Assembly: GCF_003007785.1 (NCBI RefSeq)
Contig: NZ_PXOH01000006.1
Location: forward strand, 62,001-126,000
Origin: Aphanothece hegewaldii CCALA 016
GTDB taxonomy: Bacteria > Cyanobacteriota > Cyanobacteriia > Cyanobacteriales > Microcystaceae
Length of the DNA stretch: 64,000 nucleotides
Reading direction: 5' to 3'
The stretch's first letter is position 1; each line of letters begins with the position of its first letter. Under the pieces are notes generated by a model. That model saw only the letters and a list, made by a program, of their open reading frames with translations. It was not told the origin of the DNA and searched no databases. Shown here piece by piece: positions 57,267 through 64,000 of the stretch. The position numbers and the translations under genes were made by a program.

Positions 57267-57773
57267 ATGGATATCAAAGAGATCATAGAACTTTGTAGCG
57301 GTAAATGGTTTTCCCAGCGAACGAGTTTTCAATCCAAAACAGAAAGCAGCAAAGCCGAGATTACAGTAGAATTTCTGGCATCTGATCACCCAGAAATCGT
57401 TAAACTCTGTGAAAAATCTCAAATTAAGCCCGAAATGACATTAGGAGGCTCTAAAACAAGTTGGGATAATTCCGTAGATTGGGGAAAACCGAAACAAACA
57501 GGACATACGTTAATAGTATGGATTCCTGAAACCAATCATACAGCCAACGGACAGATCTTGCGTTATTTAAGTCAGGGACAAATTTATACGAAAGGTCAAT
57601 ACAGTCTAGGGAAAGATGAAGCTTTAACCTTAAGTATAGATGAAACAAACCGTCATAGTGAAGAACGAATCTCGTTTGCAAGTCCTAATTTGAGATTACG
57701 CACGAATATAGTTAAATTATCCGATGGTACGAGTCAAATGGCTTTTTATTCGGAAATTCGCAAAGTTTCTTAG
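57267..57773 (+). CDS. CpcS/CpeS-family phycobiliprotein lyase
   Basis: 168 residues, lipocalin-like beta barrel. MDIKEIIELCSGKWFSQRTSF (part), GGSKTSWDNSVDWGKPKQTG and SEERISFASPNLRLRT with SEIRKV at the end are the CpcS/CpeS/CpcU landmarks. These enzymes attach phycocyanobilin to the Cys-82-equivalent of phycobiliprotein subunits; some work as CpcS-CpcU heterodimers, and I cannot tell which subunit this is. It follows nblB and converges with the isochorismatase-family gene (12-base gap). Confidence 0.88.
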   Translation: MDIKEIIELCSGKWFSQRTSFQSKTESSKAEITVEFLASDHPEIVKLCEKSQIKPEMTLGGSKTSWDNSVDWGKPKQTGHTLIVWIPETNHTANGQILRYLSQGQIYTKGQYSLGKDEALTLSIDETNRHSEERISFASPNLRLRTNIVKLSDGTSQMAFYSEIRKVS

Positions 57774-57785
57774 TCGTGAACTTGA

Positions 57786-58808
57786 TTATAGTTTAAGGAA
57801 GGAAAAATCAGCGAGCTTCATATTGGAGCGCACAATATTCATGCCATTTTCTGCAAAACGTTGAAAAGCTGCGTCTGCTTGGGGTGTAAAGTCAACAACT
57901 CCAGGCACAACGACTGGAGAGGTACAATCTTCGAGCAAATAAACTTTTTTAGCTAAATTAGGATCACGAGTCATTATTTCTTTTAATAAATCTTCTATTG
58001 TCCATGCGACACAATGACTTTTTGCTTGTCCTGCAATAATTACAGCATCATAGTCTAAAACTTGTTGGAGTAGACGACTATTTTTTTGAGTAATTGGTTG
58101 TCCTTGATGATCATCTAATATTTCTGGACGAAAAACCGAATAATTTTCGGTTAATATATTTTCTCCTTTAAGTTCAAATTGGGTTTGACTTTTTCGAGCG
58201 ATACTATGAAAAAAGATCGCTTCTTCTAGTGCAGAAACCAAAGCATGACCAATTCCCCCTAACATAGAATGATAAGGCCATATCGTTAAAAGATATTTTC
58301 CTTGTTCACTGATTTTCTGGACATAATGCAACGCATAATTATCTAAATTATTGCCCAAAGCAGGATTAACTCGCCAAACCTTATTTTCTACATCAGAATA
58401 GCTAATCATCGTCATCGGTTGAGGGTTTTCTCCTGCTTCATTAACCCAAAAAATCGGATGAAATATTTGTATTGCAGTGTGCGTATCCATTGTTGGAATA
58501 ATTGTCGTAATCGTTTTTAGATTTCGATAAATAAACTCACACAAACGGATATTATCATCAATTGCACCTCGACCCGATCGTCCCCCAACAAATAATTCAA
58601 ATTCTGGTAAACAAAATGTGTTTTGTGCATCAATGATTAATAAACAAATTCGGTTTTTATCATCGTATGCGGGTTTTATATTATATTTTTTTGCCCATTC
58701 GCTGGCTTCTCTTGCTCGTTCATGATACGGTACAGCCCAGTAATGATATACTTTCTGAGAATCAAAGAAACTAGGAATAGGTAAGAAATTATTAAGGTTT
58801 GTAGTCAT
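57786..58808 (-). CDS. Isochorismatase/nicotinamidase-family hydrolase, long form
   Basis: 340 residues, longer than typical nicotinamidases (about 200). The catalytic Asp60 (LLIIDAQNTF), a metal-ligand pair Asp108-x-His110 (TMDTHTAI), His180 in IWPYHS and the nucleophile Cys266 (AKSHCVAWT) are all in place. The N-terminal 50 residues and an insertion (about 110-170) are extra. The order of motifs fits an amide hydrolase acting on nicotinamide or a related small amide, but the substrate is not assured. Single gene on the minus strand with an AT-rich upstream region. Confidence 0.8.
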   Translation of the reverse strand: MTTNLNNFLPIPSFFDSQKVYHYWAVPYHERAREASEWAKKYNIKPAYDDKNRICLLIIDAQNTFCLPEFELFVGGRSGRGAIDDNIRLCEFIYRNLKTITTIIPTMDTHTAIQIFHPIFWVNEAGENPQPMTMISYSDVENKVWRVNPALGNNLDNYALHYVQKISEQGKYLLTIWPYHSMLGGIGHALVSALEEAIFFHSIARKSQTQFELKGENILTENYSVFRPEILDDHQGQPITQKNSRLLQQVLDYDAVIIAGQAKSHCVAWTIEDLLKEIMTRDPNLAKKVYLLEDCTSPVVVPGVVDFTPQADAAFQRFAENGMNIVRSNMKLADFSFLKL

Positions 58809-59027
58809 ATTTTTAGCTATGTAATAAAAATTAATAATTTAAAAGTCATTATTTGCACCAAAAATAAATTTTATATATTTGTTACTTTGTTTATTTTTTA
58901 TGTTTCTTTTTTTAATTTAGTCATTTTTTAGTATGTGTTAATAAATGTATATTTTTTACTAAAATATAGTTTTTTTCTAGAAACTGTAAATAGAGCTAAT
59001 TAAAGAGACTACAGGGAGAATACTAAA

Positions 59028-60317
59028 ATGGCTACTATTCAAGGAAACTCAGGAAATAACAATTTAATCGGAACCACAGGAAATGATTTCATCTATGGTT
59101 ACGATGGTTTAGATACTCTAACTGGTAAGGAGGGAAATGACAGACTAGAGGGCGGAAATGGCAACGACATTTTAGATGGTGGAAGTGGTGCAGATACCAT
59201 GATTGGGGGAAGTGGTGATGATACTTATATTGTCGATAGTACCTCAGATGTGATCACTGAAGTTGCAGGAGGTGGCACTGATACAATAAAAACATCGATT
59301 AGCTATACTTTAGCTGAAAACTATGTCAATAATTTAATTCTCACAGGTTCAAGTAACCTTAATGGTACAGGGAATAGTTACGATAACGTCATCACAGGGA
59401 ATGCGGGTAATAATACTCTAAAAGGAAATGCGGGTAAGGATACCATTAATGGAGGAAATGGAATAGATACCCTCAATGGTGGTATTGGAGATGATACTTA
59501 TATTGTAGATAGTACAACAGATGTCATTGTAGAATTACCCGGGCAAGGCATTGATACAGTCATTTCATCTGTCACCTATACCTTAGACGAAAATTACGTC
59601 AATAATCTAACTCTAACAGGAGGGGGTAACCTGAGCGGCACAGGGAATAGTTATGATAACGTGATTACTGGCAATGAGGGCAATAATCTTCTAAAAGGAG
59701 GCGATGGCAATGACACTCTTACGCCAGGGCAAGGCTATGGTACTCTCTATGGTGAGAAAGGCAATGATGTTTTAAATGGAGGCCGTTATTCTTATTTTTA
59801 TATGTATGGAGGTGATGGGAACGATAGTCTAACGGGTTATGGCTATAAGTATGGCGAGGCTGGTAATGATACTCTAACGGGTGATGGCTCTCAATATGGA
59901 GGCGATGGGAATGACGTTTTAAGCATTAGTAAATATAGTATGGGTTATGGAGGTGTAGGAAACGATACGCTCACTTTTTACAATGAATATTATTATGATT
60001 ATTATGAAGGTGGTGATATAGGCTTCAATGCTGCCAATGAAGGAATTGACACAATTATAAACTTTGAGAGTGGAGTCAATTATATTTATGTCTCTGCAAG
60101 TGGTTTCGGTGGTGGATTAACTCAATATTCCTCTCTTACCTCGGCACAGTTCAAATATGGAACCAGTGCAACAACCTCTAGTCATCGATTTATCTACGAT
60201 ACAAATACAGGTTATCTACGTTTTGATGCTGATGGAAATGGTTCAGCCTCTGCATCTGTATTAGCAATTCTTCAAGGCGTACCGTCTTTAGCGTCTAGTG
60301 ATTTTTATGTTAATTAA
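59028..60317 (+). CDS. RTX-type calcium-binding repeat protein
   Basis: 429 residues, no Sec signal. Gly/Asp-rich nonapeptides (GGxGxDxLx, for example GGNGNDILDGGSGADTMIGG) bind calcium and fold into beta rolls. Residues 64-154 and 155-245 form a direct duplication with a 91-residue period (DDTYIVDSTxDVI, NYVNNLxLTG, GTGNSYDNVITGN). The C-terminal 110 residues are non-repetitive, with a DADGNGSASA segment and the ending DFYVN, typical of type I secretion signals. No enzyme domain and no secretion genes are nearby. A surface or extracellular matrix role is inference. GGGAG lies before the ATG. Confidence 0.85.
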   Translation: MATIQGNSGNNNLIGTTGNDFIYGYDGLDTLTGKEGNDRLEGGNGNDILDGGSGADTMIGGSGDDTYIVDSTSDVITEVAGGGTDTIKTSISYTLAENYVNNLILTGSSNLNGTGNSYDNVITGNAGNNTLKGNAGKDTINGGNGIDTLNGGIGDDTYIVDSTTDVIVELPGQGIDTVISSVTYTLDENYVNNLTLTGGGNLSGTGNSYDNVITGNEGNNLLKGGDGNDTLTPGQGYGTLYGEKGNDVLNGGRYSYFYMYGGDGNDSLTGYGYKYGEAGNDTLTGDGSQYGGDGNDVLSISKYSMGYGGVGNDTLTFYNEYYYDYYEGGDIGFNAANEGIDTIINFESGVNYIYVSASGFGGGLTQYSSLTSAQFKYGTSATTSSHRFIYDTNTGYLRFDADGNGSASASVLAILQGVPSLASSDFYVN

Positions 60318-60362
60318 CCTAAGTTTTGTTTAGGTGCATTCTTGTGTAAAAATTCTCGAATT

Positions 60363-60393
60363 ATTTGGGCAATTAACGGTTAATTACCCAAAT
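60363..60393. terminator. Hairpin between convergent RTX and lytic transglycosylase genes
   Basis: ATTTGGGCAATTAA - CGG - TTAATTACCCAAAT, a 14-bp stem with one C-A mismatch, in the 96-base gap between two convergent genes. It can act on both strands, although the flanking T runs are short. Confidence 0.6.
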
Positions 60394-60413
60394 TTCCTGC
60401 TTAATGAGTATTA

Positions 60414-62609
60414 TTACTCTTGACTTTTCGGAATTTGTTCTAATAATTGAGCAATTTCAGGATTATAAATTCGCTGATAATTCCAATAATTCCCGAAAAC
60501 TGATTCTACATATCCTTTGGTTTCTTTAAAGGGAATATTTTCGACGAATTCATCATGATCACTCGAATTATATTTAGTAATCCATTTTGATACATTGCCA
60601 GGACCCGCATTATAACTCGCTACAGCAAACATCGAATTATTATCATAGGTTTTGTGGGTATAATCAAAATACCAAGTACCGAAATTAATATTATTGTCAG
60701 GCTTGGTTAAAGAATACTCTTTGATATTTAGATTATCGGCTACCATTTTAGCGGTGGCGGGCATCAATTGCATTAATCCAGTAGCACCGACAGGAGATTT
60801 AATATCTTTCTCAAAACGAGATTCTTGACGAATGAGAGCCGTCACTAATAAGGGATTTAATTGACGCTCTTGTGACCATTTTAGGATTAAATCATAATAA
60901 GGAAAAGGAAATAAAGCTTGCCAATATTCTAAAGTTTCTCGTAAAGCTTTCCATTGACTTTGTTCTTCTGGGGTTTCTCGTTCTTTTAATTGCCAAATCT
61001 GATTAATTGCTTCAATATTACGATTTTGATCGAGTAATAATAAACCATAAGTAAATTGTTCAGCAACAGTCAGTTTAGTAGGATCAACAATTTCCGCTTG
61101 AAAGAGTTCCCATGCTTGCTGTTTTTCCCCTAAACGATATAATTCTTTAAACGCATCTGAACCAAAAGGAGGAATCGGGCGTTGTGTTGGTTTTTGGATG
61201 GTTGGAGTCAGAGCGCGAACAGTTTCAAAATCACCCACCGGCCAACCGAGTAAATTAGCCGATCGCCACGCATAATAAGAAGATGGATAACGTCCCACCG
61301 TATGAGTAAAAGCCTCTTTAGCTTCTTTTTCTTTTCCGAGTTTCCGCGCCCATTTCCCTACCCAAAAAGCGGCTTTTGGTGCGATCGAACTATCTCCATT
61401 ATTTACCGTAATGGGTTGCGCCCATGACCAAGCCTTGACAAAATCGCCATTATCTGCATATTGCCCCGCAATTTTCCAGCGTAACTCGGCGGCTTCGTCG
61501 GATGTGGCATACTGATTAATAAGGGTTTGTCTGGCTTGATTTGCTGCGGTGGCATTCCCCGAACGCGCTAAGAGATCGGCTTTTTTGAGTAAAGCTTGTG
61601 GAGCTTTGAGAGGAAATTGTTTAGCAACAAGATCTAAGTAAATTATTGCATCTTGCGTTCTCGATAAGTCAGCAAGCCTTAACAAACCGAGTGCGGTAGG
61701 GAGTGCGTCGGGGTAAAGTTTTATTAATTTTTTATAACCTAGTTTGGCTTCTTCTATTTGATTATCAATCTGGAAATAGCGAGCCATACGATAAGCTTGA
61801 CGGGGACTTGGTGAAGCTTTTTGATAAGCTGCGGCGGCTTTTTTGTAGAGATTTTGATCCCAGTATCCGTCTGCGATGAGTTCCCAGTCTGAGGGGGTAA
61901 GCTGTTGGGAAAATTCTTGAACTAAACGATCTCGTGCCTGGTTAGTAAAGGGTTCGTTGGGTAGACTATTTCTAAGTAAATTTAATAATAATTGAGGTTG
62001 ATTGGGATTATCTTTGAGACGTTTTAGAATAATATCATGAGTACGCGGATGACGAGGAAATTGTTTGATCGCTTGTTCCCAATATTGCGGATCGGTTTTT
62101 CCTAGATTATATAAAGCATCAGCAGCAACGGGAGAATCAGGATAACGCTCAATAATTTTTTTCCAGACTTCTTGAGATTTAGTCGGTTCGTTACTGAGTT
62201 CGTAAGCGCGACCTTGTTTTAATAAGATCTGTGGTGCAAGAACGGGATATTCTTTATCTAATCCTTGTAATAGGCGTAAAGCTGGTCCTCCTTCAAATTT
62301 TTTTAGTAAAATTGAAGCCAAAAGATAGCGGGCGCGACTACGATCTAGAGAGGATTGATTTGAATCGGCGATCTTCCTCAGTTGCGTTTCTTGTTCCTCC
62401 GCGCTTAGAGATACCAAGTTCATCACAATAGATGGCTGATTTTTTTCAGCTTCAAAGGATTTTTGAGACGTTGGATTTAACGGGGTTTGTTGTTCTAGTC
62501 TCTCTCTAATTTCTGGATTAAGAATTAAAATACTAGGAATGGCGAGTAAAAGAAGTCCTGAGCTAATGCCCATTATGAGAGAAGATTTACCTTTTAAGTT
62601 TTTCAGCAT
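60414..62609 (-). CDS. Soluble lytic murein transglycosylase (SLT) with TPR superhelix
   Basis: 731 residues. N-terminal membrane/signal segment (about 10-30), then a long helical TPR-like superhelix (about 70-560), then the SLT catalytic domain (about 570-720) with the catalytic Glu near residue 590 (ALIRQESRFEKD), GATGLMQLMPATA and FAVASYNAGPGNV. The arrangement is that of E. coli Slt70. It cleaves peptidoglycan to 1,6-anhydromuropeptides in the periplasm. Single gene; the region upstream separates it from the BrnT/BrnA pair. Confidence 0.92.
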   Translation of the reverse strand: MLKNLKGKSSLIMGISSGLLLLAIPSILILNPEIRERLEQQTPLNPTSQKSFEAEKNQPSIVMNLVSLSAEEQETQLRKIADSNQSSLDRSRARYLLASILLKKFEGGPALRLLQGLDKEYPVLAPQILLKQGRAYELSNEPTKSQEVWKKIIERYPDSPVAADALYNLGKTDPQYWEQAIKQFPRHPRTHDIILKRLKDNPNQPQLLLNLLRNSLPNEPFTNQARDRLVQEFSQQLTPSDWELIADGYWDQNLYKKAAAAYQKASPSPRQAYRMARYFQIDNQIEEAKLGYKKLIKLYPDALPTALGLLRLADLSRTQDAIIYLDLVAKQFPLKAPQALLKKADLLARSGNATAANQARQTLINQYATSDEAAELRWKIAGQYADNGDFVKAWSWAQPITVNNGDSSIAPKAAFWVGKWARKLGKEKEAKEAFTHTVGRYPSSYYAWRSANLLGWPVGDFETVRALTPTIQKPTQRPIPPFGSDAFKELYRLGEKQQAWELFQAEIVDPTKLTVAEQFTYGLLLLDQNRNIEAINQIWQLKERETPEEQSQWKALRETLEYWQALFPFPYYDLILKWSQERQLNPLLVTALIRQESRFEKDIKSPVGATGLMQLMPATAKMVADNLNIKEYSLTKPDNNINFGTWYFDYTHKTYDNNSMFAVASYNAGPGNVSKWITKYNSSDHDEFVENIPFKETKGYVESVFGNYWNYQRIYNPEIAQLLEQIPKSQE

Positions 62610-62689
62610 TACATCATGGTGACTAGCACTTCAGATATCCATTATCAATGATTCCGGACTTTTGGGAATTGTTTCTCACACTTCGGTGT

Positions 62690-62953
62690 TTATTTAGTGT
62701 GAATTTTTTCTAGAATCCATTCTCGGATCAAATGAGTGTAATCAATACCTTTTAATTGAGCAACTTTTTGTACCGCTTCTGCTTCTAAAGGTTGTAAACG
62801 GATCTGCACCACCGTTTCCCGTACAAAAACGGGTTCTGTAATTTCTTCTAATTGATCGGCAAAATCAGTTAAATCGTGAGTTTCCCAGAACTGTGCTAAC
62901 TCTTGTATTGAGTCAGTTTGCGGTATTTTTTCGATATTTATCGGTTTTTCCAT
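62690..62953 (-). CDS. BrnA/CopG-like antitoxin
   Basis: 87 residues. An acidic N-terminus (QELAQFWETHDLTDF) and a C-terminal ribbon-helix-helix-like part (ETVVQIRLQPLEAEAVQKVAQLKGIDYTHLIREWILEKI, cited in part: strand VQIRL, two helices). This arrangement is typical of antitoxins that bind toxin with one end and operator DNA with the other. Its start overlaps the end of the toxin gene by 16 bases, so the order is toxin first, as in brnTA operons. Confidence 0.8.
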   Translation of the reverse strand: MEKPINIEKIPQTDSIQELAQFWETHDLTDFADQLEEITEPVFVRETVVQIRLQPLEAEAVQKVAQLKGIDYTHLIREWILEKIHTK

Positions 62954-63222
62954 AATTTATATCGCCGTTTTTCTTGTTCAGTCATTGAGCGTGCTGTGAC
63001 GGGATAACCTTTACCATCAGTAAATTGAATAACCACACAGAACAAATATCGTCTAGCTTCGGTTTGTCCAAGCACATAGTATACAGGGTTATCTCCTTCA
63101 GATTTGGTGCGTTGTATTAAAGCGACTCCAAAACAAGCTTCTTCCACTTCTTCGGGAATTACACCATGTCGAGCAATATGATCAATCCGATCTTGGTTCC
63201 AAATGAACTCATAAATCCTCAT
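62938..63222 (-). CDS. BrnT-like ribonuclease toxin
   Basis: 94 residues. IYEFIWNQDRIDHIARHGVIPEEVEEAC (start and end cited) is the BrnT opening, followed by YYVLGQTEARRYLFCVVIQF and a basic end with VTARSMTEQEKRRYKLW. BrnT toxins have an RNase fold like RelE and stop translation; the antitoxin BrnA neutralises them and represses the operon. The family assignment is from motifs; activity is inferred. It is the first gene of the pair and is read away from trpC. Confidence 0.8.
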   Translation of the reverse strand: MRIYEFIWNQDRIDHIARHGVIPEEVEEACFGVALIQRTKSEGDNPVYYVLGQTEARRYLFCVVIQFTDGKGYPVTARSMTEQEKRRYKLWKNR

Positions 63223-63348
63223 ACTCTAATTTTACTGAAACAAAGATTGGGTTTGAAATTTTTCTTTTTTCATTTCTGCTCACTAAAACTATTGATTGAG
63301 CAATAGTTCAACTAAAATATACAACTAGACTCAAACCTGATTAAAATC

Positions 63349-64000
63349 ATGCAAATTCGTAGACGACCACCCAATCCGACTGTTAATGTAGACACCCTAG
63401 CATACAAAGTTATTGTACCTGATGAGCAGCCCCAAAACATTCTAGAAGAAATTGTCTGGCACAAAGAAACCGAAGTCGATCTAATGCGAGAACGCTTACC
63501 TTTGATAGAATTACAAAAGAAAGTCCGAGAAACTGCCCCAGCAAAAGACTTTTTTGGCGCATTAAAGACAGGAAAGACTAAACCCGCCCTCATTGCGGAA
63601 GTAAAAAAAGCATCGCCCAGTAAAGGAATTATTAAAGAAGATTTTGATCCTGTTGCGATCGCTCTATCTTATGTTCAAGGTGGGGCAAGCTGTTTATCTG
63701 TTCTCACCGATGAAAAGTTTTTTTTGGGAAGCTTCGATAATCTTTTTTTAGTGCGCCAAGCGGTTGATTTGCCTCTATTGTGCAAAGAATTTATTATTTA
63801 TCCTTATCAGATTTATTATGCCAGAACAAAAGGCGCGGATGCAGTGTTACTCATTGCTGCTATTTTAAGCGATCAAGACCTATCATATTTCGTAAAAATT
63901 GTCAAGAGCCTCGGTATGACTCCTTTAGTCGAAGTGCATACCCTAGAAGAATTAGACAGAGTTTTAGGAATTTCGGGCGTTAATTTAATTGGCATCAATA
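63349..64000 (+). CDS. trpC: Indole-3-glycerol phosphate synthase, 3' end outside window
   Basis: The first 217 codons of a gene that continues past the right edge. It starts [12 protein letters not shown], an N-terminal extension typical of cyanobacterial TrpC. The TIM-barrel motifs are [12 protein letters not shown] (catalytic Lys and substrate phosphate contacts), [35 protein letters not shown] (part; catalytic Lys and Glu region) and [10 protein letters not shown]. It makes indole-3-glycerol phosphate in tryptophan synthesis. No other trp gene lies in the window, which agrees with dispersed trp genes in cyanobacteria. Confidence 0.95.
   Translation, partial: MQIRRRPPNPTVNVDTLAYKVIVPDEQPQNILEEIVWHKETEVDLMRERLPLIELQKKVRETAPAKDFFGALKTGKTKPALIAEVKKASPSKGIIKEDFDPVAIALSYVQGGASCLSVLTDEKFFLGSFDNLFLVRQAVDLPLLCKEFIIYPYQIYYARTKGADAVLLIAAILSDQDLSYFVKIVKSLGMTPLVEVHTLEELDRVLGISGVNLIGIN

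Overview
The window is chromosomal DNA from a low-GC cyanobacterium. The evidence is the gene content: the photosystem II assembly factors Psb34 and CyanoP, the inducible CO2-uptake NDH-1 genes (ndhF3, ndhD3, cupA), the phycobilisome genes nblB and a cpcS-type lyase, many PAS-rich sensors, and HIP1 octamers (GCGATCGC, for example at 658, 2821, 3429 and 5176). No nitrogenase, heterocyst or plasmid genes are visible, so I do not name a genus. Gene order looks like ordinary scattered cyanobacterial chromosome, with no prophage, CRISPR array or intact insertion sequence.

Layout. 1-11.2 kb: a truncated histidine-kinase-like gene, psb34, a TPR protein, the tight run cyanoP-maf-rnd-GNAT, a C-DES-type cysteine lyase, a TM0106-type nuclease, an NGN-like protein, a PRC-barrel protein, ligA, and an array of 163-bp repeats. 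11.2-19.7 kb: a signalling block with a YidD paralogue, a PAS histidine kinase and a PAS diguanylate cyclase facing away from each other with homologous N-termini, a 700-bp repeat field, then cheB (two esterase domains) and cheR-PAS overlapping by 4 bp. 19.9-31.8 kb: an ATP-grasp protein, a 0.85-kb hairpin array, tas, htpG, mutS, a second hairpin module, a serine-recombinase-like protein that has lost its catalytic residues, a VOC protein and a Uma2 protein. 31.8-44.7 kb: a lone DppB-type permease beside a class A PBP, a pentapeptide protein, a decayed gene, a large LRV-repeat protein, and the CO2-uptake operon ndhF3-(Tat beta-carbonic anhydrase)-ndhD3-cupA ending in a terminator hairpin. 44.7-64 kb: cupin, CPBP protease, WrbA/HxlR pair, POTRA-less Omp85 protein, hybrid sensor kinase plus partner, holA, a lipid-A-disaccharide-synthase-related protein, tRNA-Phe, nblB-cpcS, isochorismatase family protein, RTX protein, lytic transglycosylase, BrnT/BrnA, and the start of trpC.

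The most unusual content is in repeats and in proteins with altered active sites. Four loci carry the same set of perfect hairpins, and their arms differ by compensatory base changes. In two copies a 41-nt mini-element (GGGGCT...AGCCCC) is inserted at different points of the same host hairpin; its inner stem has changed on both sides while the CGCAGGT loop is identical. Short tandem arrays grow directly out of the ends of the hairpin modules. On the protein side, the recombinase-like protein (29261-30544) lacks every resolvase catalytic residue, the sensor at the left edge has Ser in place of the H-box His, and a Tat-exported beta-carbonic anhydrase sits inside the NDH-1MS operon.
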